DNA of 57,311 bases from a virus (IMGVR_UViG_3300047317_000481:1-57311); one strand, 5' to 3'. Counted from the stretch's first letter, positions 48,039-54,561 are shown. Translations and numbers: made by a program. The notes: generated by a model not told the origin, from the sequence alone.

Positions 48039-48428
48039 GGCTTACGTGCCCGATTGTATACGTACATGACGTGTATTGGTAAGTTACTACTTACCATCCA
48101 AGGCATACCAACGTACACGTCAGAGTTTTCGGTTTTTGGCTTGACTTGAGAAGGAGTTTTACGACTTACGAGCGGGAATTGCCTTGCCGAATCGTTCAGG
48201 CTTACGAGTTGGCTTGTATACGCAAGAGTTTTCACATGCTTTGACCGATTTTTCAGGCTTACGAGATGGCGTGTTTTGGAAGTTGGCTTGAGTTGCCGGG
48301 AACACTGTTCCTGTGTTGAGTTGAGCGTACAGCCGGCAGCCGAGCTGTACCCACGGATTTGGCTTGCCTTGACGGATTTTACAGGCTTACGAGATGGCAT
48401 GCTTTGCCGACTTTGAACGGCTTATGAG
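48039..48428 (+). repeat. Six copies of GGCTTACGAG-like motif
   Basis: Starts at 48039, 48163, 48199, 48256, 48384 and 48419, at most two mismatches each. Three carry longer shared sequence (TT(T/A)CAGGCTTACGAGATGGC, preceded by TTGAC(C/G)GATTTT). Irregular spacing (124, 36, 57, 128, 35). The region is rich in G and T on this strand. Confidence 0.65.
48068..48122. repeat. Nested dyad TGGTAAGT/ACTTACCA inside GACGTGTA/TACACGTC
   Basis: The inner eight-base arms TGGTAAGT and ACTTACCA lie four bases apart. They are enclosed by GACGTGTA and TACACGTC arms. Concentric symmetry of this type often marks a protein-binding operator or replication-initiator site. Further hairpins nearby: GTACAGC-N10-GCTGTAC (near 48328-48351). 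Confidence 0.55.
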
Positions 48429-48449
48429 TTGTCTTGACGTCGAAATGAG

Positions 48450-49205
48450 TTGACATGCGATTGTCGGGTGAGCCGACAATCTCAAGGCAAGACAGTCGGG
48501 GCGGCCGATGGTCGTGGCGTGAGACCGTCGGTCACGCCGACAGTCGGCACGGCCAATCGTAGGGAAAACAAGCTAAAATCCCCCGTTCGGGGGAGACGAA
48601 CCGCGCGGTGCGCCGGTACGCTACTACCGAAGACGAACGAGGGACGGGGCGAACGGATCGCCCGCGAATCGGTCGTCGGGAAGGAAGCTATACCGAAGCT
48701 CGAAACTATCCGGAGGGCCGCTACCGCCCTTTACCTCGCGGCCCTCGCGGCCGACGGCGGAGCGGGCTACCCGTACTCCCCCGCGAAGACGACCGCGACG
48801 CTCGCGAAGCGGTACGGGATCGACCCCCGCGGCTCTATCGTCGGGATCGTCGCGGCGGAGTACTACCGCGAAAACGGGACGCGCGCTCCGCTCTCGTTCG
48901 ACCGGCTCGCGAAGGACGGACGCCCGACCGAAGCGGGTATCGCCCGGAGCGTCCGTAAGGCCCGGGACGCCCGCGGACGGCTCGCGCGGTGGGAGGTACT
49001 CGCGTACCGCCTCGCGGCCGCTCTCGGTACCGAGACGATCCCGTCTCGCTCCGCGGTCGAAGGGTACTACCGGAAGGGCGGCGGCGACGTCGAGACGTCC
49101 TATACCGGGAAGGGTACGCGCGCCGGAGCGACCGCGACGCGCGGCGACGCTACCGTCGAGGTCTCCGCGTCGGATCCCGTCGCGGACGCGGCGGCCGCCG
49201 AGTAA
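48450..49205 (+). CDS. GC-rich open frame lacking Met/Cys/His/Gln; start unclear
   Basis: A frame of up to 251 codons. From about 48640 its codons look strongly selected (G/C in the third position), and a terminator follows the stop at 49205. The visible protein (LETIRRAATALYLAALAADG, SPAKTTATLAKRYGIDPRGS, VRKARDARGRLARWEVLAYR) has no recognised family. From 48571 on, no ATG, GTG or TTG occurs in frame; upstream starts (TTG 48450, GTG 48519) lie inside 16-bp repeats that are not multiples of three. It contains one Trp and, in this stretch, no Met, Cys, His or Gln. Possibly a pseudogene, a rare-start gene or a frameshifted gene. Confidence 0.45.
   Translation: MTCDCRVSRQSQGKTVGAADGRGVRPSVTPTVGTANRRENKLKSPVRGRRTARCAGTLLPKTNEGRGERIARESVVGKEAIPKLETIRRAATALYLAALAADGGAGYPYSPAKTTATLAKRYGIDPRGSIVGIVAAEYYRENGTRAPLSFDRLAKDGRPTEAGIARSVRKARDARGRLARWEVLAYRLAAALGTETIPSRSAVEGYYRKGGGDVETSYTGKGTRAGATATRGDATVEVSASDPVADAAAAE
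48459..48570 (+). repeat. Tandem 16-bp iteron array, consensus GACxGTCGGxxxGGCC
   Basis: Seven units begin exactly every 16 bases at 48459, 48475, 48491, 48507, 48523, 48539 and 48555. Copies 1, 3, 5 and 6 hold G-A-N-N-GTCGG perfectly; 2, 4 and 7 are degenerate. Unit 1 is a hairpin with 9-base arms GATTGTCGG/CCGACAATC. Sixteen is not a multiple of three, so it is not coding. Exact phasing suggests cooperative binding of a protein, as in replication or partition iterons. Confidence 0.7.
48580..48593. terminator. Short GC hairpin before the GC-rich frame
   Basis: CCCCC(G)-TTC-GGGGG hairpin directly after the 16-bp repeats. No T-run follows, so it is not a classic terminator; it lies where a ribosome site would be expected for the GC-rich frame (GGGGGAG). 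Confidence 0.4.
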
Positions 49206-49239
49206 CGGCGCACCGCGCGAGCGGTATCCGCGTTCGGCC

Positions 49240-49269
49240 GAGAGGCCCCCTACGGGGGGCCTCTCTTTT
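49240..49269 (+). terminator. Rho-independent terminator after the GC-rich frame
   Basis: Eleven-base arms GAGAGGCCCCC and GGGGGCCTCTC around TACG, followed by TTTTCGC. A typical strong intrinsic terminator for rightward RNA from 48.6-49.2 kb, 34 bases after the frame's stop. It supports that this frame is transcribed. Confidence 0.8.
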
Positions 49270-49309
49270 CGCGCCGGGACTCCGGGAGGTGGGGATCGGG
49301 GACTTCAGA

Positions 49310-49620
49310 TAGAAACTGGCTCGAAAAATATTCACACACGCCTAAAACCCCTGCTCACAAACACTTTCCTTCCACCAAACCCCCACCAAACTGCGCTCAA
49401 GAACCAGCCGAACACCCACCCAAGCGACACACGACCGGAAAAACGGAAAAATACACACGCGCAAAACGAACCAGCTGGAAACAAGCAACTTTCTTTCCAC
49501 CAAAGCATATCAAAACCCAGTTCAAACCCCCATCCAACCCAACCCAAAAAAAATCCAACAAAACCTCAAAAAAAATCACACAATCCAACAAATCAAAAAC
49601 CCAAATTCACTTACTACGCC
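49310..49620 (+). other. Strand-asymmetric A/C-rich tract
   Basis: Nearly all bases are A or C on this strand, with almost no G (two or so per 100 near 49500-49607). It contains runs such as AAAAAAAA and CCAACCCAACCC. The opposite strand has guanine tracts (GGGTTGGGTTGGATGGGGG) with G-quadruplex potential. No open frame with coding character is seen. Confidence 0.7.
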
Positions 49621-49625
49621 TCCGC

Positions 49626-49788
49626 GACCCCCCCCCCCCCTCCGTGGCATTTCTCGTCTCCGCGCATACGTATACGGGGGAAAGTCCGAAGGACTTTGGG
49701 CGGGCGCGCGCTCGGGCGCATACGTGCGCCTACGCGAGGCCGGAAGGTGGGGGTCTGCCCTCGCGGGCGAGAGCGTAGTAAGTGGAGC
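49626..49788. other. Poly-C tract and hairpins upstream of rightward promoter
   Basis: A run of about 14 C near 49627-49641. Then AAAGTCC-GAA-GGACTTT, a perfect hairpin, and a palindrome around GGCGCATACGTGCGCC. No gene. It could insulate the rightward promoter or be an assembly-prone homopolymer. Confidence 0.55.
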
Positions 49789-49817
49789 TAGACTTCACGT
49801 CCTCCAACAGGTAGGAT
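49789..49817 (+). promoter_or_regulatory. Rightward promoter for the 49867 gene
   Basis: -35 TAGACT, 17-bp spacer ending TCCAACAGG, -10 TAGGAT (4 of 6). The spacer end resembles the spacer of the 50237 site (TCCAACCGG) and of 33305-33333. Start of RNA near 49824, 43 bases before the next gene. Confidence 0.5.
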
Positions 49818-49866
49818 CGAGGAATCCCTAGAGACGCCCAACCAAGGGCAGAGAAAAGGAGGCACT

Positions 49867-50232
49867 ATGGCAAGGCCAAGGAAGCAACCACCGGTGAGTC
49901 TCACGAAGGATGAATTGATCTACCTCGCGGGGCTGTTTGACGGAACGATTGGCTTGCGTGGAACGAGCGACATCTACGCAGTCGCCATCTCCAAGAAACC
50001 GGATTGGCCCGAAGTCATGGCCAAGAAGTACGGCGGCGAGTCCAAGCCGTTCACGTCCAAGGGCGGCAAGGTTCTGTTTGGTTGGTTTGTCCCGCTCCAG
50101 CGCAGGCTGGAACTCTTCCTCATGCTGGAGAACGCCCAACTCATCCAGAGCCTGGACCCATACGACCGTGATGGAGTCCGTGGCAGGCTCCAGAAGTCCA
50201 TCAACTCGCTCAAGGAACGCGGCGGGGACTGA
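49867..50232 (+). CDS. LAGLIDADG-like protein, probably inactive
   Basis: 121 residues, AAAGGAGG six bases before the ATG. Residues 16-30 read DELIYLAGLFDGTIGLR, close to LAGLIDADG homing endonucleases, with KYGGESKPFTSKGGKVLFGW and QRRLELFLMLENAQLI matching the rest of a single-motif LAGLIDADG domain. The usual catalytic D/E of the motif is a Thr (FDGT), so cleavage is unlikely. It may be a domesticated DNA-binding relative. First gene of the rightward transcript. Confidence 0.6.
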   Translation: MARPRKQPPVSLTKDELIYLAGLFDGTIGLRGTSDIYAVAISKKPDWPEVMAKKYGGESKPFTSKGGKVLFGWFVPLQRRLELFLMLENAQLIQSLDPYDRDGVRGRLQKSINSLKERGGD

Positions 50233-50236
50233 CCTC

Positions 50237-50265
50237 TAGACGGCAAAAAGTCCAACCGGTATAAT
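50237..50265 (+). promoter_or_regulatory. Rightward promoter TAGACG-17-TATAAT
   Basis: -35 TAGACG, 17-bp spacer ending TCCAACCGG, perfect -10 TATAAT. It drives the operon of small genes, resolvase, terminase and portal. RNA would begin near 50272 with a long structured 5' end. Confidence 0.7.
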
Positions 50266-50399
50266 CCGGAGACGGCGGTCGGGGACCGGCGGTATCGGTG
50301 CCTGGGCGTCCGTTAGTGGCGGACCCTTGGGTTGCCCGGCCCTCGAACCAACCGGGCGTCCCCGCCTGGGGGTCCGCCACCCAACCGAGAAGGAGACAC
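50266..50399 (+). promoter_or_regulatory. Structured 5' UTR, riboswitch-like
   Basis: Between the promoter and the ATG at 50400: stem GGTC-GGGG-ACC, then a long stem with perfect 11-base arms GTGGCGGACCC and GGGTCCGCCAC, with an inner GCCCGG/CCGGGC pairing. GAGAAGGAG just before ATG is the ribosome site. Unusually elaborate for a small gene. I recognise no known riboswitch class. Confidence 0.55.
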
Positions 50400-50624
50400 A
50401 TGGACATCGACTTGTTCCACAGCCGCAAGGATGGCACAGCCGAGCCGAAGCCGCAGAAGGTCATGAACATTGCGCGGCTGGAGACGACCGTCGAGGCTGA
50501 TGATGGTCAGCAATTCCGCCTGATCGTACTAGACGCAGACGACAGCTTCGACCTCGTGATCCAATATCCCAACGACCAGCGCGAGATCGTCTGGTCTTTG
50601 ATCCGCGAGCGCCTGGGCCAGTGA
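50400..50624 (+). CDS. Hypothetical protein
   Basis: 74 residues; ATG at 50400 with GAAGGAG nine bases upstream. Acidic beta/alpha (DIDLFHSRKDGTAEPKPQKV, EADDGQQFRLIVLDADDSFD). First gene behind the structured 5' UTR. Unknown. Confidence 0.6.
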   Translation: MDIDLFHSRKDGTAEPKPQKVMNIARLETTVEADDGQQFRLIVLDADDSFDLVIQYPNDQREIVWSLIRERLGQ

Positions 50625-50812
50625 CCATGAGTCACGGGTCTTACCAGAGAGAGATCGAGGCCCTGCGCTCCCGGCTAGTCGCAGCCACAGCTCGCGTAGC
50701 GGAGCTAACCCAGGAGAACGTCGCTCTGCGAGAACGCTTGTACAACTTGGACATTGCCGAGACAAACGAGATGCTCGCCCGCCGGAACGAGAACCTCAAG
50801 AGGAAGGCGTGA
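50621..50812 (+). CDS. Short coiled-coil protein
   Basis: 61-63 residues; start is GTG at 50621 or ATG at 50627. The protein is one long heptad-like helix (YQREIEALRSRLVAATARVA, LTQENVALRERLYNLDIAET). Likely oligomeric. No family. Confidence 0.55.
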   Translation: MTMSHGSYQREIEALRSRLVAATARVAELTQENVALRERLYNLDIAETNEMLARRNENLKRKA

Positions 50813-50976
50813 GCGTTGTTCACGTCGAACCCGTGGCTGATCTTGTTACCCACGACTGCACGGGCGGCGCGCTCTGCGAGTGCGTATGCGGCCCCGATAT
50901 CGAATTTGTAGAGAACGGCGGCATACTCGTCATCCATCACTCGCTCGACGGACGAGAAACCAAGGAGACCACGTGA
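50809..50976 (+). CDS. Small Cys-rich protein
   Basis: 55 residues, GTG start overlapping the previous stop. Motif HDCTGGALCECVCGPDIEF, then GGILVIHHSLDGRE, a combination often seen in small actinophage proteins (C, C-x-C, HHSLDGRE). Probably zinc-binding. Function unknown. Confidence 0.65.
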   Translation: MSVVHVEPVADLVTHDCTGGALCECVCGPDIEFVENGGILVIHHSLDGRETKETT

Positions 50977-51098
50977 AGAGATACCGCTGCATGAACCGAC
51001 GCTGCTCCCGTTTCAACAGCACCACCACCGGCAAGCGCTGCGTCTGCGGCTCGACCGCCAGGTACCCGCGCTCGGACAAGCGCAGAACGGAGGAATGA
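50973..51098 (+). CDS. Small zinc-ribbon peptide
   Basis: 41 residues, GTG start (GTGA overlap). CMNRRC and CVCG give a Cys4 zinc knuckle in a basic background (MKRYRCMNRRCSRFN). Probably binds nucleic acid. Confidence 0.6.
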   Translation: MKRYRCMNRRCSRFNSTTTGKRCVCGSTARYPRSDKRRTEE

Positions 51099-51178
51099 TG
51101 GACACGGCCTGGGCAATCTTGATCGCGTTCCTGATCTTGCTCCCGTTCATCTATCTGTTCCTCTGGAGGATGAAGTGA
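51095..51178 (+). CDS. 27-residue single-TM peptide
   Basis: MMDTAWAILIAFLILLPFIYLFLWRMK: one membrane helix with a lysine/arginine end. ATG overlaps the previous stop (ATGA). Size and shape fit small membrane peptides; no family. Confidence 0.55.
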   Translation: MMDTAWAILIAFLILLPFIYLFLWRMK

Positions 51179-51477
51179 CAAACGAAGAACAGCCCAGCGC
51201 GTTCGTGCAGGCTTGGAACAAGTCCATCGAGCGCGAGCAGCGGCTACGTTCCCGTGTTGAGAAGGCAGAGGCGGCTCTGGCCCGTGTCTCTCAGGAGCGC
51301 GAGCAGTACCGCATCGAGGCCGACTGCGGGTTGCGCGACTACGACGCCTTGGAGTTGAAATATGGGACTCTCGAAACAGCGCTACAGGAGATAGCCGACG
51401 CTCGCGGCAACCAGGACTCCGGCTATGCGATGAAAGCAATTGCCCGTGTGGCGTTGGCGTCGGTGGCTGACAGGTGA
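51175..51477 (+). CDS. Coiled-coil protein
   Basis: 100 residues, GTG start. Long amphipathic helix (SIEREQRLRSRVEKAEAALA, RVSQEREQYRIEADCGLRDY). No domain. Coupled to neighbours by 4-base overlaps. Confidence 0.6.
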   Translation: MTNEEQPSAFVQAWNKSIEREQRLRSRVEKAEAALARVSQEREQYRIEADCGLRDYDALELKYGTLETALQEIADARGNQDSGYAMKAIARVALASVADR

Positions 51478-51620
51478 GCTGCGTCGTCTGGTTCTCGGTC
51501 GGCGCCATTGGAGGCGCAGCCTTCGAAGCGACCGCGCCGAACCATCCGGTGATCGCGGCCGGCAGCGCCGCCTGCCTCATAGCGGGGATTTTGCTGTTGG
51601 TCTATCTCGGGAGGCGGTGA
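51474..51620 (+). CDS. Small membrane protein
   Basis: 48 residues, GTG start (MSCVVWFSVGAIGGAAFEAT... YLGRR). Two weak hydrophobic stretches flank a polar loop ATAPNHP. May be a membrane protein. Unknown. Confidence 0.55.
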   Translation: MSCVVWFSVGAIGGAAFEATAPNHPVIAAGSAACLIAGILLLVYLGRR

Positions 51621-51624
51621 GAGC

Positions 51625-52176
51625 TTGCGAGGGATCTTCTGCGTAGACCCGGGAGAATCGACCGGTCTAGCCTGGGGAGTCGTGAACGACAGGGCGTACA
51701 CGGCCCTAGAGGCCGTCGCGGGGCGACTCGCCCCGGCGGGATCCGCGACCTTGATCGGGACGGAGGCGGAACAGATCCGCCTCTTGTACGTCTACTGGAC
51801 GGGGTTCAAGAAGCACTGCGTCAGCATCAACTTGCTCGACCCCAGCGAGGTCGATCTCGTGATCGAGGACTTTGTCCTCTTCCCGGGTGAGAAGCCGGGC
51901 AAGTCCACCACCGTGCCGGAGCGGATCTCTTGGGGCTTTGAGGGATATCGCATGGCCATGGCCGACTCCTGGCGCAGGTCTCTGCCCAAGCACTACAACG
52001 AGGTCATTTGGCAGAAGAGTGGCGCAGCTCACCGCTTCAAGAACCAAAAGATTCTCAAGAAAGCGGACGCTTGGGTTGTGGGAAGAGATCATGAGCGCAG
52101 CGCCTTCTCACATATGATCCTGCGAGTGAACGTCCTCATGGACGGCAAGCGCCCAGGAGCCCATCGCCCTTTATAA
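51625..52176 (+). CDS. RuvC-like Holliday-junction resolvase
   Basis: 183 residues, TTG start preceded by GGGAGG. Acidic motif I FCVDPGESTGLAWG, motif II LVIEDFVL (about 79), and the C-terminal DHERSAFSH (about 155) give the RNase H-fold acid/His set of RuvC-type resolvases. Phage resolvases cut branched DNA before packaging. It stands just upstream of the terminase genes, which supports this role. Confidence 0.75.
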   Translation: MRGIFCVDPGESTGLAWGVVNDRAYTALEAVAGRLAPAGSATLIGTEAEQIRLLYVYWTGFKKHCVSINLLDPSEVDLVIEDFVLFPGEKPGKSTTVPERISWGFEGYRMAMADSWRRSLPKHYNEVIWQKSGAAHRFKNQKILKKADAWVVGRDHERSAFSHMILRVNVLMDGKRPGAHRPL

Positions 52177-52260
52177 CGCGCGAGTAGGCGCGGGCGCGCG
52201 ACTAGGACCCATTATCTGTTGCCGCTTTACGTAGGGCGAGGGATGGGGTAGTCTTCCTCC

Positions 52261-52470
52261 GTGCCAGTAGATCCCAGCATTCGTGTCTTGCCTGTCCAAG
52301 ACACCTTGATCCGCGACCCCGAGTGGGAGGAGTTGCAGAGGACTCCAGGATCAGGACCCTCCGAGGGGCGGATTGTCTACTGGGATCCGATCCATGGATG
52401 GGTCTACAAGGACGGTCCCAAGATCGAAGTCGGCATCCGGGGACGTGCCGGACACGAGAGGCCGTACTGA
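52261..52470 (+). CDS. Hypothetical protein upstream of terminase
   Basis: 69 residues, GTG start in the gap after the resolvase. Beta-rich (DPSIRVLPVQDTLIRDPEWE, GRIVYWDPIHGWVYKDGPKI). TGA overlaps the next ATG. The preceding 84 bases hold a GCGC-rich stem but no clear promoter. Unknown. Confidence 0.6.
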   Translation: MPVDPSIRVLPVQDTLIRDPEWEELQRTPGSGPSEGRIVYWDPIHGWVYKDGPKIEVGIRGRAGHERPY

Positions 52471-53099
52471 TGCCACCTGCCATCCCACGCAAGCGCAGGT
52501 TACGCAGAAAGAGCGAGGTCTGCGGGGCCAAGACCAGGAAGGGCACCCTCTGCCAGATGCCGGCGGGGCATCGTACGGACCACCCGGGAGTGGGCACCTG
52601 CTTCTATCACGGTGGCAGGATGAAGTCGCATCGTGTATATGGCGTCAAGAAGCAGGCAATCAAGTTCATGGGGGCACCCAAGGACATCAATCCGCTGGAC
52701 GCGATTATCTGGTGCATTCGGATCACGGCGGGCGAGGTCGAGTGGCTCTCCATCAAGATCTCGGAGGTTGACGAGGATCTCTGGATCGAGCATACCCCGC
52801 TCGGAAAGCAGATGCACGTTCTCCAGCGGACGCGGGCGGACGCGCAGGACAGGCTCGTCCGCTACAGCTCCCAGGCAATCTCGCTCGGCTTGGCCGAACG
52901 CAGCATCCGGCTCGCGGAGCAATTCGGGGCGACGATTGCGCGCCTTCTGGAAAGCGTGGCAGGCGAATTGAACCTCAATGCAACACAGCAGAAGCAGTGG
53001 CCGCAGATCGTTCGGAAGAACTTGATCTTGCTGGAGGCGTCCGCCTCGCCTCCGGAGGACCTGCAGTTGATTGAGGGCAATGGCAACCGCAGAAAATAA
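52470..53099 (+). CDS. terS: Terminase small subunit (HGG-type)
   Basis: 209 residues from the ATG at 52470. Residues 15-50 carry CGAKTRKGTLCQMPAGH and CFYHGG, a zinc-binding motif common before large terminases in actinophages. A helical region with an amphipathic repeat follows (LGLAERSIRLAEQFGATIAR, VAGELNLNATQQKQW), probably for oligomerising. Small terminases bind the pac/cos site. Overlaps the large subunit gene. Confidence 0.65.
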   Translation: MPPAIPRKRRLRRKSEVCGAKTRKGTLCQMPAGHRTDHPGVGTCFYHGGRMKSHRVYGVKKQAIKFMGAPKDINPLDAIIWCIRITAGEVEWLSIKISEVDEDLWIEHTPLGKQMHVLQRTRADAQDRLVRYSSQAISLGLAERSIRLAEQFGATIARLLESVAGELNLNATQQKQWPQIVRKNLILLEASASPPEDLQLIEGNGNRRK

Positions 53100-54561
53100 C
53101 CTTCCGCTCAGCAACCTCCCGCCCGGGACGGCCAGCGCAGCTTTGCGCTACTTGTTCCCGGAGCCAGCCCCGTATCTGGACGACGCGAAGGGCTGGATCA
53201 AGGACAAGCTAGGCGAACAGATTTGGAGCAAGCAGGAGGACATCTGCGACTCCGTGGTGGCGAACCGCTACACAGCGGTCAAGGCCTGCCACGGACCTGG
53301 CAAGAGCTTTATTGCCTCGCGGATTGCCTGCTGGTGGCTCAATATCCATCCGCTCGGGGATGCTTTCGCGGTTACAACCGCCCCCTCCTGGCCGCAGGTG
53401 CAGGCGATCCTATGGCGCGAGATCAGGCGTGCTTGGCGGATCGGGAAGCTACCCGGGCGGATTACTCTTGAGTGCCAGTGGTATATGGGCGAGGGCAAGT
53501 CGGACGAGGAACTGATCGCGATGGGGCGCAAGCCCGCCGACTACAACGAGCAGGCGTTTCAGGGCTTGCACGCTCGCTACATTCTGATCATCCTCGATGA
53601 GGCCTGCGGGATCCCGGAGGTTCTCTGGACTGCCGTCATGACGCTGATGACGAACGAGAACGCTCGCGTCCTGGCGATTGGGAACCCAGACGACCCCGGC
53701 TCGCACTTCGCGCAGATCTGCAAGCCGGGGAGCGGCTGGAACGTCATCACGATCCCCGCTTTCGAGACCCCCAACTTCACGGGCGAGGAGATCACACCCC
53801 TGATGGCGGAGAATCTCGTCACTCCGATGTGGGTGGATGATCGCCGCCGGGACTGGGGCGAGGGATCTCCACTCTGGCAGGCGAAGGTCTTGGCCGAGTT
53901 CCCGGACATCTCCGACGAGTACCTGATCTCGCCGGGGATGATCCAGACGGGCATCATGACAGACCTGCCAGGGATCCAGAAGGGCCGTTACGGCGCAGAC
54001 GTATCTCGTATGGGCGAGGACAAGACAGTGGTCTACCGGAACCGCGGCGGCGTGATCCGCTACGTCGATTCCTGGGGCATGACCGATACGATGCGGACGA
54101 CCGGCAAGTTCAAGCTACTGCTCGACCAGCACCTCGCTATGCAGCGGCCTGACTTCGTAGTTGACATCGTCGGCCTCGGCTCGGGTGTCTACGACCGCCT
54201 GCGCGAGCAGGGATACCCGGCCATCGGCTTCAGCGGCGCGGAGCGCGCCTACCGTCCGGACAAGTTCAAGAATCGGCGGGCCGAGGTCTACTGGACATTC
54301 CGGAACGATCTGGAGGGTGGTCTGATAGACCTCGATCCCGCCGACCTGGAGCTTCAGTCACAGCTCCAGAACATCAAGTGGTGGGTGGACAGCGGCGGCA
54401 GGATTCAGATCGAGTCGAAGGACGACATGCGCGAACGGGGAGTCAAGTCCCCCGACCGCGCAGATGCTTGCGTGTATTCGACTGTTGCCTCGGCTGGGCA
54501 TATCTACCAGCCGATCCAGTCGGGCAGTATTGCCAGCGACCTTCTCACGATGGAGATGTAA
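53080..54561 (+). CDS. terL: Terminase large subunit
   Basis: 493 residues; ATG at 53080 (a TTG three codons earlier is less likely). Walker A AVKACHGPGKSFIA (about 72), Walker B YILIILDEACGIP (about 170), and C-terminal nuclease motifs RYGADVSRMGEDKT, DFVVDIVGLGSGVYDRL and DRADACVYS. It pumps and cuts DNA into the procapsid. Confidence 0.9.
   Translation: MATAENNLPLSNLPPGTASAALRYLFPEPAPYLDDAKGWIKDKLGEQIWSKQEDICDSVVANRYTAVKACHGPGKSFIASRIACWWLNIHPLGDAFAVTTAPSWPQVQAILWREIRRAWRIGKLPGRITLECQWYMGEGKSDEELIAMGRKPADYNEQAFQGLHARYILIILDEACGIPEVLWTAVMTLMTNENARVLAIGNPDDPGSHFAQICKPGSGWNVITIPAFETPNFTGEEITPLMAENLVTPMWVDDRRRDWGEGSPLWQAKVLAEFPDISDEYLISPGMIQTGIMTDLPGIQKGRYGADVSRMGEDKTVVYRNRGGVIRYVDSWGMTDTMRTTGKFKLLLDQHLAMQRPDFVVDIVGLGSGVYDRLREQGYPAIGFSGAERAYRPDKFKNRRAEVYWTFRNDLEGGLIDLDPADLELQSQLQNIKWWVDSGGRIQIESKDDMRERGVKSPDRADACVYSTVASAGHIYQPIQSGSIASDLLTMEM

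Noticed and set aside
47885-48400. A 171-codon leftward open frame in the control region
   Set aside because: It covers three different repeat families and dyads, has no ribosome site, and its amino-acid makeup simply mirrors the G/T-rich top strand.
48608-48958. GTG-start Arg-rich frame within the GC-rich region
   Set aside because: Very high Arg content and poor codon pattern indicate an out-of-phase reading of the better frame; kept only as a possible frameshift start.
52177-52260. Promoter before the small gene at 52261
   Set aside because: TTGCCG is present but no -10 element at an acceptable distance.
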